From a virus: DNA of 31,154 nt. Location: IMG/VR virus record IMGVR_UViG_3300017717_000038, positions 1-31,154 of that record. The stretch is one strand, 5' to 3'. Positions 20,191 to 28,856 of this stretch are shown here, in pieces; the stretch's first letter is position 1, and each line of letters opens with the position of its first letter. The translations under genes and the position numbers were made by a program. The notes under the pieces were generated by a model. It was given only the letters and a program-made list of their open reading frames with translations. It did no database searches and was not told the origin of the DNA.

Positions 20191-20610
20191 ATGGCCAATA
20201 AAACCAAAAAAAACGATAAAATCATTAAAGAAATGTTCCAGGAACTAGCTCAAGGTAAATCTTTAAGATCTGTATTATCTCCACAGAATAAAGATCCAAA
20301 TAGACCATGTTGGGAAACACTCAGAACCTGGATGAAAAAAGATGATGATTTACGAAAAAATTATGAAACTGCAAAATCCGATTCAATGGAATTTGTTATG
20401 TCTGAAGCATCAGATTTATTAAAAAGTTCATTAGAGGATAGCAGACATACTGACAAGACAGATCTAGGTAAAACTCACTTGATTAAAAGTTTTGTAGATC
20501 TCAGTAAGTGGAAAGCAGAACGGATTCAGCCTAAATACTATGCTAAAAAGGATAGTTTACAGCTTTCAGGAAGTGATTCATCACCTCTTGTAGTGAAATG
20601 GGATAAGTAA
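20191..20610 (+). CDS. Terminase small subunit-like protein
   Basis: This encodes 139 aa from ATG 20191. An in-frame ATG at 20116 would start inside the promoter element, so I prefer the later one. The order KIIKEMFQELAQGKSLRSVL (HTH-like), WETLRTWMKKDDDLRKNYET, HTDKTDLGKTHLIKSFVDLS and KWKAERIQPKYYAKKDSLQL matches Sf6/P22-type small terminases, ending in the usual KWDK-type tail. It recognises the packaging site and feeds DNA to the large subunit encoded at 21146. Confidence 0.75.
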   Translation: MANKTKKNDKIIKEMFQELAQGKSLRSVLSPQNKDPNRPCWETLRTWMKKDDDLRKNYETAKSDSMEFVMSEASDLLKSSLEDSRHTDKTDLGKTHLIKSFVDLSKWKAERIQPKYYAKKDSLQLSGSDSSPLVVKWDK

Positions 20611-20941
20611 AAGGTTTAATTAGTTAATGTTTACTTGGATTCATCCAAAATTGACATGAAACTAGCACAGACCCACTTATAGAAAAAAAAGTGTTGCAAA
20701 AATACAACACTTAGAATGATTCTAAAGTAAATTTATGGATAAATAGATACATTATTAATACTTTTAACAATTTATTGTTGTTTTTATTAAGTTTTTAGGC
20801 ATTAGCAATTGATTACAGATCAATTAGGTTCGTTTTTCCCTATAAAAGCCATACGTCTTAAAAAAAGCGATACCCCAAAATTGATATGAAACGAAATTAA
20901 AAATTGAGGGATGTTACACACAAATAGATTAAGGAATTTAC
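20611..20941. other. 330-nt non-coding region between terminase genes
   Basis: No gene is supported. It contains two copies of CCAAAATTGAYATGAAAC (20645-20662 and 20875-20892; the first includes TTGACA), an intrinsic terminator on the minus strand, the palindrome TTAGAATGATTCTAA (20711-20725), and AATTGAT-TACAG-ATCAATT (20807-20825), whose 18 nt from 20808 differ at one base from the attP core at 10395-10412. A packaging site or a late control region are possible roles. Confidence 0.5.
20681..20712 (-). terminator. Leftward intrinsic terminator without an upstream leftward gene
   Basis: On the minus strand AAGTGTTG pairs with CAACACTT around TATTTTTG, and the stem is followed by TTTTTTT. This is a clean rho-independent terminator for leftward RNA, yet all genes to the right are rightward. 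It may end an antisense or small RNA. Confidence 0.6.
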
Positions 20942-21130
20942 ATGATTGAATTTGACGATAAAGAACAAGGCTATAGTGCCATAATTTACATTATGGAGTC
21001 TAGCAATAGTGTAGTTGTACACTTTGGTGGATTTGAGGATTTTAAAGAATGTAAAAACTTCTCATCTAGAATTATGGATGATTTAGGAATAGAAAATTTG
21101 GCAGTTCCAATGGGAGCAACAATACACTAG
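20942..21130 (+). CDS. 62-aa hypothetical protein before the large terminase
   Basis: AAGGA is 7 nt before the ATG. The product MIEFDDKEQGYSAIIYIMES, then SNSVVVHFGGFEDFKECKNF and RIMDDLGIENLAVPMGATIH has an alternating beta-alpha pattern and looks like a compact globular protein. Small acidic genes like this often precede terL in marine podoviruses. No domain is assigned. Confidence 0.6.
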   Translation: MIEFDDKEQGYSAIIYIMESSNSVVVHFGGFEDFKECKNFSSRIMDDLGIENLAVPMGATIH

Positions 21131-21145
21131 GGGTTTTGTTTTAAA

Positions 21146-22414
21146 ATGCCAAATATCGTTATTCCGTACAAACCAAGAGAATTACAAAATTTTTTACATA
21201 AAGAAATCGATAAGAAACGATTTAGTGTTTTAGTGCTGCATCGGAGAGCTGGTAAAACTGTTCTTTGCATAAATCACATGCTGAGAGCTGCTTTGACTAA
21301 TCCATTGCCGAACTCAAGATATGCTTTTATCTCACCTACCTTTAAACAGGGTAAGGCAACAGCTTGGGATTATATAAAAACATTTGCTGGTAAAATACCA
21401 GGTACAAAATTTAATGAGAGTGAGCTGCGGTGCGATTTACCTAATGGTTCAAGGATAACAATTCTTGGAGCAGAAAATGACCAAAGCTTAAGAGGAATTT
21501 TTTTAGATGGCTGCGTATTCGATGAAACGCAATCTATAAAACCTACTTTATTTCCTGAAGTTATAAGACCCAGTTTGGCCGATCGAAAAGGCTGGTGTGT
21601 TTTTATAGGTACACCAAAGGGAAGAAATTATTTTTACGAATTATACCAAAAGGCAAAAGAAAATAAAGATTGGTACTCTTGCGTATTTAAAGCTAGTGAA
21701 ACAAATATTTTAGATGCAGATGAATTAAAGGCTGCTCAAGATGTTATGTCTGAGGATCTTTATGAGCAAGAATTTGAATGTTCATTCCAGGCTGCGATTA
21801 CAGGATCTTATTATGGAGCTCTAATTGAGGATCTTGATAAAGCAAAAAGAATTAATACAAATCTTTATGACGATAATTTAGATGTAGAAACATGGTGGGA
21901 TTTGGGCATGAATGACCAAACCTCAATATGGTTTGCACAAAGATTTAAAGGTGAAATTAGATTAATTGACTACTATGAAAATAGTGGGTTCGGCATAGAT
22001 CATTATGCAGATGTAATTAATAAAAAAGGTTACGACTATTCCAGGCATATAGCTCCCCATGACGTTAATGTCAGAGAGCTTGGCAATTTTGGAAAAACAA
22101 GAAAACAAAGTGCTTTAGAATTAGGTATTGCTTTTGAAGTAGCACCAAAACTAAGTATTGAAGATGGCATAGAAGCTGTAAGAAAAGCTTTGGTAAATTG
22201 TTGGTTTGATAAAGAAAAATGTGCAACAGGCATTGAATATTTAAAAGCCTACCAAAAGCGGTGGGATGATAAACACCAATGTTTTAAAAATAAACCAATG
22301 CACAATTACGCATCACATTGTGCCGATAGTTTTAGAACTGGCATAACAAACGATGGTGCGGAAATTTCAAACTGGAAAAAAGAAGTTCCAGTAAATACAA
22401 ATTATATAATTTAA
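21146..22414 (+). CDS. terL: Terminase large subunit
   Basis: This encodes 422 aa, the ATP-driven DNA packaging motor with nuclease. Walker A is RRAGKT (33-38), Walker B with catalytic glutamate is VFDE (124-127), and GTPKG (155-159) is the coupling motif. The RNase H-like nuclease domain has D252 (WWDLGMND), a middle acidic site around APHDVNVRE, and D394 (HCADSFR). The length is typical of short terminases. It follows the small 62-aa gene and precedes the portal with a 1-nt gap. Confidence 0.95.
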   Translation: MPNIVIPYKPRELQNFLHKEIDKKRFSVLVLHRRAGKTVLCINHMLRAALTNPLPNSRYAFISPTFKQGKATAWDYIKTFAGKIPGTKFNESELRCDLPNGSRITILGAENDQSLRGIFLDGCVFDETQSIKPTLFPEVIRPSLADRKGWCVFIGTPKGRNYFYELYQKAKENKDWYSCVFKASETNILDADELKAAQDVMSEDLYEQEFECSFQAAITGSYYGALIEDLDKAKRINTNLYDDNLDVETWWDLGMNDQTSIWFAQRFKGEIRLIDYYENSGFGIDHYADVINKKGYDYSRHIAPHDVNVRELGNFGKTRKQSALELGIAFEVAPKLSIEDGIEAVRKALVNCWFDKEKCATGIEYLKAYQKRWDDKHQCFKNKPMHNYASHCADSFRTGITNDGAEISNWKKEVPVNTNYII

Positions 22415-22415
22415 A

Positions 22416-24605
22416 ATGGCTAAAAAAATTACAGATATAGAAATTAAATCAATCATAGATTCAGAGATAAGCAATTCGCTTGGATTTATGGGTGGAGAAT
22501 TATCCGCTGGTAGAAAAAAATCTCTCTCTTATTACATGGGAGATAAGCTAGGCACAGAAATAGATGGTAGATCTCAAGTGGTATCTACTGATGTTTCTGA
22601 CACTATTGAAACTATACTACCTAATATTTTAAGAGTTTTTACTTCTTCAAATAACATGGTCAAATGCGAACCTGTTAAACCTGAGGATGTTGCTATAGCT
22701 GAGCAAGTAACAAATTATATTAATTATATCTTTAATAAAGATAACGATGGTTTTTCAATTTTATATACCTGGTTCAAAGATGCTCTTTTAGAAAAAAATG
22801 GTTTAGTAAAAGTTTACTGGGATGAAACAGAAAAAGTTGAGCAAGAAACTTACAAAAATTTAAATGAAGAAGAATATCAATTATTAGTCGATGATGAAGA
22901 TGTTGAAATAGTTGAAAAAGATAGTTTTGAAGATGAAGCTGGTTTAGAAAAATTAGAACTTATAGCTGCTCTTGCTTTAAAACAAAATCAAATTGTACCT
23001 GAGTTCGAAACACCATTATTATATAATGTTGTTATTAAAAGAACTTCTAAAAATGGAAAAGTAAAAATCGACAATATTCCGCCTGAAGATTTTTTAATTC
23101 AAAGATCTGCAAAAACAATCGAAGATGCTGGATTTGTAGCTCATAGATTATCTAAAACTAGATCTGACTTAATTGAGATGGGTTATGATTATGATGAAGT
23201 TTATAATTTACCTACTTCAGATGATCTAACTTTAAACACAGAAAAATTACAAAGAAATTCTAATATAGACGAATACCCAGTAAGCGATACTCAAGACGCA
23301 TCAATTGAAGAAGTAGAAGTTTATGAGTGCTATCTAAAAGTAGATATGGATGGTGATGGTATTGCTGAGCTTAGAAAAATTATAGTTGCTGGAAGTAATG
23401 GCTATCAAATTTTATCAAATGAGAGCTGCGATAATATTCCTTTTTGTTCATTAACTCCGATCCCAATGCCACACAGATTTTATGGCAGATCAGTTTCAGA
23501 ATTAGTAGAAGATGTTCAATTAGTTAAATCAACTGTTATGAGACAGTTATTAGATAATATGTATTTAACTAATAATAATAGAGTGGCCATAATGGATGGT
23601 ATGGTTAATCTTGATGATCTTTTAACTTCAAGACCAGGTGGTGTTGTAAGAACAAAACAACCGCCAAGTCAAGTTATGATGCCGATGCAATCGCAAACGA
23701 TTTCGCAACAAGCATTTCCGTTATTAGAATATTTAGATACAGTAAGAGAATCTAGAACTGGTGTTACAAGATACAATCAAGGCCTGGATGCAGATGCTTT
23801 AAATAAAACTGCAACTGGTGTTAATGCTTTAATGAGCCAATCTCAAATGAGAATGGAATTAATAGCAAGAGTATTTTCTGAAACTGGTGTTAAAGATTTA
23901 TTTAAAAGAATTTTTGAATTAACTTGTAAATATCAAGACAAAGAAAGAATAGTTGAAATTAATAATCAATTTGTACCAGTAAGACCTACTGAGTGGAGAA
24001 ATAGATATAATATTTCTATTACAGTTGGTTTAGGTACTGGAAGTAGTGATCAACAAATTGCTATGATGAATAATATCCTGGAACGACAGCTCCAGGCATT
24101 TCAATTACAAGGTGGCCAGGAATATCCAATGGTTTCACTTAAAAATATTTATAATAGTTTGGCAAAAATTATAGAAAATGCTGGATTAAAAAATGTTGAG
24201 CAATACTTCATTAATCCTGAGCAAGGTGCTGCGTTAGTTAAACCACCAGTTCCGCCACAACCAACTCCAATAGAAAAAATTGAATTTACTAGAATAGCTT
24301 CTGAAGAAAAACGTAAAACAGCTAGTTTAGAATTACAATTCAAAGAGCTAAAGAGCCAAAACGCAAAAATGCTATTGGAAAATGAAATTAAAATGAAAGA
24401 GCTTGAATTGAAATACAATTCACAAATAGATTCAGCTCAATTAAAAGCAGATGCTGAATTAAACAAATTATTAGTATCTGAGTCTATTCAAGATTTTCGA
24501 AATGCAACAAATACACCAAAGTTACAAAAAGAAATAGATAAACTAGATGGACAACCAAGAAAAAACAAAGCTCTACCAGGAACAGAGCCAAGCGAACAAA
24601 GCTAA
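22416..24605 (+). CDS. Portal protein, P22-type
   Basis: This encodes 729 aa, the largest gene, forming the dodecameric portal through which DNA is packaged. It begins MAKKITDIEIKSIIDSEISN, with SYYMGDKLGTEIDGRSQVVS, IETILPNILRVFTSSNNMVK, LLDNMYLTNNNRVAIMDGMV and TRYNQGLDADALNKTATGVN, all typical of P22-like portals (family PF16510). The C-terminal part from about residue 620 is helical with coiled-coil character (ELQFKELKSQNAKMLLENEI), the barrel region. It ends within the next gene. Confidence 0.92.
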   Translation: MAKKITDIEIKSIIDSEISNSLGFMGGELSAGRKKSLSYYMGDKLGTEIDGRSQVVSTDVSDTIETILPNILRVFTSSNNMVKCEPVKPEDVAIAEQVTNYINYIFNKDNDGFSILYTWFKDALLEKNGLVKVYWDETEKVEQETYKNLNEEEYQLLVDDEDVEIVEKDSFEDEAGLEKLELIAALALKQNQIVPEFETPLLYNVVIKRTSKNGKVKIDNIPPEDFLIQRSAKTIEDAGFVAHRLSKTRSDLIEMGYDYDEVYNLPTSDDLTLNTEKLQRNSNIDEYPVSDTQDASIEEVEVYECYLKVDMDGDGIAELRKIIVAGSNGYQILSNESCDNIPFCSLTPIPMPHRFYGRSVSELVEDVQLVKSTVMRQLLDNMYLTNNNRVAIMDGMVNLDDLLTSRPGGVVRTKQPPSQVMMPMQSQTISQQAFPLLEYLDTVRESRTGVTRYNQGLDADALNKTATGVNALMSQSQMRMELIARVFSETGVKDLFKRIFELTCKYQDKERIVEINNQFVPVRPTEWRNRYNISITVGLGTGSSDQQIAMMNNILERQLQAFQLQGGQEYPMVSLKNIYNSLAKIIENAGLKNVEQYFINPEQGAALVKPPVPPQPTPIEKIEFTRIASEEKRKTASLELQFKELKSQNAKMLLENEIKMKELELKYNSQIDSAQLKADAELNKLLVSESIQDFRNATNTPKLQKEIDKLDGQPRKNKALPGTEPSEQS

Positions 24606-24840
24606 AAGCATTTTAGAAAACGAATTATTCCAGGAGTCGATAGACAAACTTAAAAAACTTTATTCTGAAAGTTTATTTAATACTGGAGCTGCTGAAACTA
24701 ACACTAGAGAGAAGCTATGGATGGCTTATCAAATAGTTGGAAAAGTAGAGCAGCATTTTAAAGAATTAGTTGAAACAGGAAAACTTGCTTCAAAGCAATT
24801 AGAGTCTTTCCGAAAAGATGATCAACAAAAGAAATTTTAA
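24547..24840 (+). CDS. Small helical protein overlapping the portal gene
   Basis: This encodes 97 aa, starting inside the portal gene with a 59-nt overlap. The pattern AKSILENELFQESIDKLKKL, TNTREKLWMAYQIVGKVEQH and FKELVETGKLASKQLESFRK is a conserved small protein placed between portal and scaffold in marine podoviruses. Probably helical and possibly an assembly factor. Family knowledge is limited. Confidence 0.7.
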   Translation: MDNQEKTKLYQEQSQANKAKSILENELFQESIDKLKKLYSESLFNTGAAETNTREKLWMAYQIVGKVEQHFKELVETGKLASKQLESFRKDDQQKKF

Positions 24841-24899
24841 TCACCTAAGATTAAAATAGGCCAACCCATATGGGAGCTTAAAATAAATAGGAGAAAACA

Positions 24900-25931
24900 A
24901 TGTCAGATATTTCGCCAAACCCTTTAAGGGAAGCAAAGAGCTCTGTAGAAAAAGCTGCTGATAGCATTTCAGGCTTACTTAACCCTCAAGAAGTTAAGAA
25001 GAAAGAAACTGCTCCAGCAAAAGAAGAACCTCAAGAACAACCAACTCAGGAATCTTCAAATGAAGAACAACCTGATGTTCAAGAGCCGCAAGGAGAAGAA
25101 ACAGAAGTAGAATCGCAAGAGGAAACTTCTGAAGAACAAGAAGTAGCATCTCAAGAAGAACAAGATGAGATTCCACAGGAACAGAATTCCACCTACAAGG
25201 TAAAAGTTGCTGGTCAAGAATTTGATGTTACCCTAGACGAATTAAAATCAGGTTATAGTAGAGATAGCGATTATCGTAGAAAGACAGAAGAATTATCTTT
25301 TGAAAAAAAGAATTTTTTGTCTGAAGCGGAAAAGCAAAGGCAAGACTATTCTAAGAAACTTAACGAAGTTAGTCAGTTAGCAATCGAAGCTAAAAAACAA
25401 ATTGATGCAGATTTAACTTCTGCTGATTTGGAACAGCTTTACGAAGATGACCCAACAGAAGCCGCTAGAGTTGAACATAGATTAAGACGTAAGCAAGAAA
25501 AACTTGCTGCTAATTTATCAAAACTCAAAGAGGAACAAACAAAACAATGGAACGATGTTTTAAGAGGTGAGCAAAGAAAGTTAATTAATAAATTACCTGA
25601 ATTTGCAGACGCAACTAAAGCAACGTCATTAAAACAAAATATGAGAACATATTTGAATGGCTATGGATTTAACGATACAGAAGTCGGTCAAATTTACGAT
25701 CATAGAATTGTTATGTTGGTAAACGATGCCATGAAGTATAGAAATCGTCAAAATTCAAAACCGAATTTGGCAAAAAAGATTTCTAAACCAGGTAAAGTTT
25801 TTTCATCAGGTGCTAAAAAAGAAAATTCTGATTATGCTTTGAAAAGTAGAAAAGAAAAGTTTAGCCGACTAAAGAAAAGTGGCAACATCAATGATGCAGC
25901 TTCTATTTTTTTAGATATGATAAACAAATAA
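24900..25931 (+). CDS. Scaffolding protein
   Basis: This encodes 343 aa with TAGGAGAAAACA before the start. Residues 30-100 are extremely rich in Glu, Gln, Pro and Ser (NEEQPDVQEPQGEETEVESQ), then a small folded part (TYKVKVAGQEFDVTLDELKSG) and a long charged helix, ending in basic residues. This order is typical of scaffolds that shape the procapsid and leave before DNA packaging. It precedes the capsid gene by 18 nt. Confidence 0.8.
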   Translation: MSDISPNPLREAKSSVEKAADSISGLLNPQEVKKKETAPAKEEPQEQPTQESSNEEQPDVQEPQGEETEVESQEETSEEQEVASQEEQDEIPQEQNSTYKVKVAGQEFDVTLDELKSGYSRDSDYRRKTEELSFEKKNFLSEAEKQRQDYSKKLNEVSQLAIEAKKQIDADLTSADLEQLYEDDPTEAARVEHRLRRKQEKLAANLSKLKEEQTKQWNDVLRGEQRKLINKLPEFADATKATSLKQNMRTYLNGYGFNDTEVGQIYDHRIVMLVNDAMKYRNRQNSKPNLAKKISKPGKVFSSGAKKENSDYALKSRKEKFSRLKKSGNINDAASIFLDMINK

Positions 25932-25949
25932 CCAAATAGGAAACAACAA

Positions 25950-26900
25950 ATGGCAGCAATAACAAATACCTACCAAAGGTATACTACAATTGGTGTTAGA
26001 GAAGATCTTTCTGACATCATTTACAACATAAGCCCAACTGACACTCCTTTTATGAGTGCAATTGGTAAATCTAAAGCTTCAAACACTTTACATGAATGGC
26101 AAACTGATGCGTTAGCAGCAGCGGTTACAAGTAACCACCAATCAGAGGGTGATGAAGTATCATTCCCAACACTAGCTCCGACAGTTAGACTAAATAACTT
26201 TACGCAGATCTCTACAAAGGCTGCTATCGTTTCAGGTACTAATGATGCGGTTAATAGTGCTGGTAGAGCAAATGAGTTAGCTTACCAAATCTCAAAATCA
26301 GCTAAAGAGCTAAAAAGAGATATGGAAAAAACTTTAACTCACAATCAAGCAAAAACTAATGGTGCAGCAGTAAATACACCTAGAAAACTTGGTTCAATTG
26401 ACTCTTGGATTCACACAAATACTAGCATTGGAACTGGTAATGCAGCTAACCCTACAGGGGATGGCTCTGATGTCAGAACTAATGGTACTCAAAGAGCTTT
26501 TGCTGAATCTCAGTTAAAAGAAGTTCTAAGAGAATGTTATGATTCAGGTGGAGATCCATCAATGATCATGTGTGGTGCTTTTAACAAACAAGTTCTTTCA
26601 GGCTTTACTGGTGGTTCAACTAGATTTGATCCAGCAGAAAACAAAAGACTTGTAGCATCAGTAGATGTTTATGAATCAGACTTTTCAACTTTGCAAGTTG
26701 TACCTAACAGATTACAACAACAGAGATCTGTTTATGTAATCCAACCTGATATGTGGGCAGTTTCTTACCTTAGAGACTTCCAACTTTCAGACTTAGCGAA
26801 AACTGGAGATGCAGAGAAGAAGTTCATGTTATGTGAGTACACTCTTGAAAGCAGAAACGAAGCTGCTTCAGGTGGTGTTTTTGACGTAACAACTGCGTAA
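25950..26900 (+). CDS. Major capsid protein (DUF5309 / SU10-like)
   Basis: This encodes 316 aa. MAAITNTYQRYTTIGVREDL, SDIIYNISPTDTPFMSAIGK and the ANELAYQISKSAKELKRDME helix are marks of the DUF5309 capsid family (HK97 fold). ATGGCAG follows TAGGAAACAACA, a strong site fitting high expression. It is followed by a terminator-like hairpin. Confidence 0.92.
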   Translation: MAAITNTYQRYTTIGVREDLSDIIYNISPTDTPFMSAIGKSKASNTLHEWQTDALAAAVTSNHQSEGDEVSFPTLAPTVRLNNFTQISTKAAIVSGTNDAVNSAGRANELAYQISKSAKELKRDMEKTLTHNQAKTNGAAVNTPRKLGSIDSWIHTNTSIGTGNAANPTGDGSDVRTNGTQRAFAESQLKEVLRECYDSGGDPSMIMCGAFNKQVLSGFTGGSTRFDPAENKRLVASVDVYESDFSTLQVVPNRLQQQRSVYVIQPDMWAVSYLRDFQLSDLAKTGDAEKKFMLCEYTLESRNEAASGGVFDVTTA

Positions 26901-26914
26901 TCAAAATAATTAAG

Positions 26915-26938
26915 TGGGGGGAATTTTCCCCCCATTTT
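26915..26938 (+). terminator. Strong intrinsic terminator after the capsid gene
   Basis: TGGGGGGAA (26915-26923) pairs with TTCCCCCCA (26926-26934) and TTTT follows. In phages a terminator after the capsid gene sets high relative capsid expression by partial termination. The 69 nt to the next gene contain no other clear feature. Confidence 0.75.
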
Positions 26939-27007
26939 AAATCAATCAACAATTTGTTTGGTCTTTGAAGTCAATGACGGAACGAAGCAAATAAAAAGGA
27001 AACAAAA

Positions 27008-27367
27008 ATGAGAACATTAAACGACTATTTTCTACAAACAACTATGCCTGATATATCTACAAGTGGTTCTACTACTTATGTAGCTGTACCTGACAAAGGT
27101 AGAATTATAAAAGTAATTGCAGTTCAAGAGGGTGCTATAACTGGTGCTAATGCTGCGGTAAATATTAAAACTTCACAATCAGGTTCATCAAATGTAACTG
27201 GCGGAACAATTACAATTCTTCATGCTAGTGATGCTGTAGGAGATGTAAATACATCTGCTCCAACTGCATTGAACGATGTAAACGATGGTGATTTTATACA
27301 AGTTATAACAGATAACGCATCAACAGGTGCTTGTGCTTTAAAAATAACTTTTGTTATAAGAAGATAA
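27008..27367 (+). CDS. Head decoration-like structural protein
   Basis: This encodes 119 aa. It is Thr-, Ser- and Val-rich with alternating beta pattern (TYVAVPDKGRIIKVIAVQEG, NVTGGTITILHASDAVGDVN, ACALKITFVIRR) and no cysteine motif. It lies directly after the capsid gene, where many phages carry a decoration or head-stabilising protein. AAGGAAACAAAA precedes the start. Function inferred. Confidence 0.65.
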   Translation: MRTLNDYFLQTTMPDISTSGSTTYVAVPDKGRIIKVIAVQEGAITGANAAVNIKTSQSGSSNVTGGTITILHASDAVGDVNTSAPTALNDVNDGDFIQVITDNASTGACALKITFVIRR

Positions 27368-27374
27368 TAAATTA

Positions 27375-27404
27375 TGGGGAAGCTAACCTAGCGGTGAATT
27401 TCCC
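27375..27404 (+). other. Two-part hairpin between structural genes
   Basis: GGGGAA (27375-27380) pairs with TTCCCC (27399-27404), and GCTA/TAGC (27381-27391) forms an inner stem. TAAAAATT follows, so any termination would be weak. It may tune expression of 27427 relative to 27008. Confidence 0.45.
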
Positions 27405-27426
27405 CTAAAAATTAAAAGGAAAAAAA

Positions 27427-27705
27427 ATGAGTTATAATTACGGATTAAGATTAGGTGCTACACAAAAATTAACTACAAATAACGCATCAGCAGCTTCAAG
27501 TGCTTTTGGTGTGGGTACAGAGTATATAAGAATAGTGGGCGATGCTAATTTTCATTTTGTTATAGATGGTACACCAACAGCTTCAGCTACAAGTGCTTTT
27601 ATGCCAGGCGATGAAGTAGAAATTGTTAAAGTTTCTCCTGGTCAGAAGATAGCTGTGTTTCATGGATCAGCTACAAATGTTTACGTTTCTGAAATGAGTG
27701 GCTAG
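27427..27705 (+). CDS. Small structural protein (hypothetical)
   Basis: This encodes 92 aa. MSYNYGLRLGATQKLTTNNA, then FGVGTEYIRIVGDANFHFVI, FMPGDEVEIVKVSPGQKIAV and HGSATNVYVSEMSG describe a compact beta-barrel-like fold. It could be a decoration or head-completion protein. Overlaps the next (GTG-start) gene by one base. Confidence 0.6.
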   Translation: MSYNYGLRLGATQKLTTNNASAASSAFGVGTEYIRIVGDANFHFVIDGTPTASATSAFMPGDEVEIVKVSPGQKIAVFHGSATNVYVSEMSG

Positions 27706-27842
27706 TGGCTAAGAAAAAAAAAGGTTTATACGGAGTAAATAATTACGTTAAACCTAAGCCTATTAAAAGGCCAGGTCGTATAGCAAAATCAGTCAATAAA
27801 AGAAAACCAAAAACTAAAAAATATATAGGTCAAGGTAGATGA
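27705..27842 (+). CDS. 45-aa basic miniprotein with GTG start
   Basis: GTG at 27705 shares a base with the previous TAG, and the stop TGA overlaps the ATG of the next gene. The product MAKKKKGLYGVNNYVKPKPI, then KRPGRIAKSVNKRKPKTKKY and IGQGR carries about 20 basic residues. MAKKKKGLY is a start I associate with tiny phage proteins near capsid genes. It is possibly a DNA-contacting virion peptide. Confidence 0.6.
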   Translation: MAKKKKGLYGVNNYVKPKPIKRPGRIAKSVNKRKPKTKKYIGQGR

Positions 27843-28174
27843 AAAAAATCTCAGAAGATAAAGAGGGTCTAATTTCTACTGCTTATCATGATGATCATGC
27901 AAATAAGAGCATTGTCATTGAACGAAAAGTAAATCATCAATCTATTTTAGATAATAATAAAAGACTTTATAATCTAAATGATGGTTATAATAAACGAAAA
28001 GATTTAAAAAGAGTAGCATCTATTCCTACTATTGTTTTAGAAATTTGGGCAAAAGAATATAACGGATCTAGCAATTGGTTTGGTTTACCTAGAGAAACTC
28101 AAAAATCAATAATGAAGAAAAAATTAAATAGTAATGAATTTAAATTATTCAGAACTGCTCATGGAAGAATATAA
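27839..28174 (+). CDS. Hypothetical structural-region protein
   Basis: This encodes 111 aa. The start overlaps the previous stop by 4 nt. The last half has LKRVASIPTIVLEIWAKEYN, LPRETQKSIMKKKLNSNEF and LFRTAHGRI, a pattern I have seen in head-completion-type genes just before the adaptor gene of podoviruses, with role not established. No enzyme motif. Confidence 0.6.
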   Translation: MKKISEDKEGLISTAYHDDHANKSIVIERKVNHQSILDNNKRLYNLNDGYNKRKDLKRVASIPTIVLEIWAKEYNGSSNWFGLPRETQKSIMKKKLNSNEFKLFRTAHGRI

Positions 28175-28848
28175 TGGCATTAAATACATACACAGCATTA
28201 AAAGCATCAATATCAAATTGGTTAAACAGATCTGATTTAACATCTGAAATATCAGATGATTTTTTAGCATTAGCTCATGCAGATATTAATTCTAAATTAA
28301 GAGTTAGAGCAATGATTACTCAAACTACTATTACAATTAATGCAGAAACTGAATCTTTACCAGCTGGATTTTTACAAATTAGAGATTTTTATATATTAAG
28401 TGGCAATACTAAATTTCCTTTAAGATACATGACTCCATCTCAAATGGATCAAGTAAAAGGTACTTCAACACTTGGTATGCCTAGCAGTTATACAATACTA
28501 GGAGATGATATAAGATTTTCTCCAAAACCTGACATTGCTTACTCAGGTGTCATTAATTATTACAAAAGTTTTGATGCTTTAAGTGATAGCAATACAACAA
28601 ATTATATTTTAACAAATCATCCAGCTATTTATTTATATGGATCTTTATTTCATGCTGCTAATTTTTTAGGTGGTATAAATCCTCAACAAGTTCAAGCTTG
28701 GCAAGGAATGTATGCTACAGCTTTAGAAAGATTAGAGCTTAATGATAGAGAAGATGAATTTAGTGGATCACCTTTACAAATAAGAAGCGAAGATACTGTT
28801 GCTAGTGCTTTTCAAAGCAATGATAAAGTTATCGCAACTAACACATAA
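28174..28848 (+). CDS. Head-to-tail adaptor protein
   Basis: This encodes 224 aa. MALNTYTALKASISNWLNRS, LALAHADINSKLRVRAMITQ, YMTPSQMDQVKGTSTLGMPS and YYKSFDALSDSNTTNYILTN are typical of phage adaptor (gp4-like/SU10-type) proteins that bind beneath the portal. Starts on the last base of the previous stop. The tail (EDEFSGSPLQIRSEDTVASA) is flexible. Confidence 0.8.
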   Translation: MALNTYTALKASISNWLNRSDLTSEISDDFLALAHADINSKLRVRAMITQTTITINAETESLPAGFLQIRDFYILSGNTKFPLRYMTPSQMDQVKGTSTLGMPSSYTILGDDIRFSPKPDIAYSGVINYYKSFDALSDSNTTNYILTNHPAIYLYGSLFHAANFLGGINPQQVQAWQGMYATALERLELNDREDEFSGSPLQIRSEDTVASAFQSNDKVIATNT

Positions 28849-28856
28849 GGATCTAA

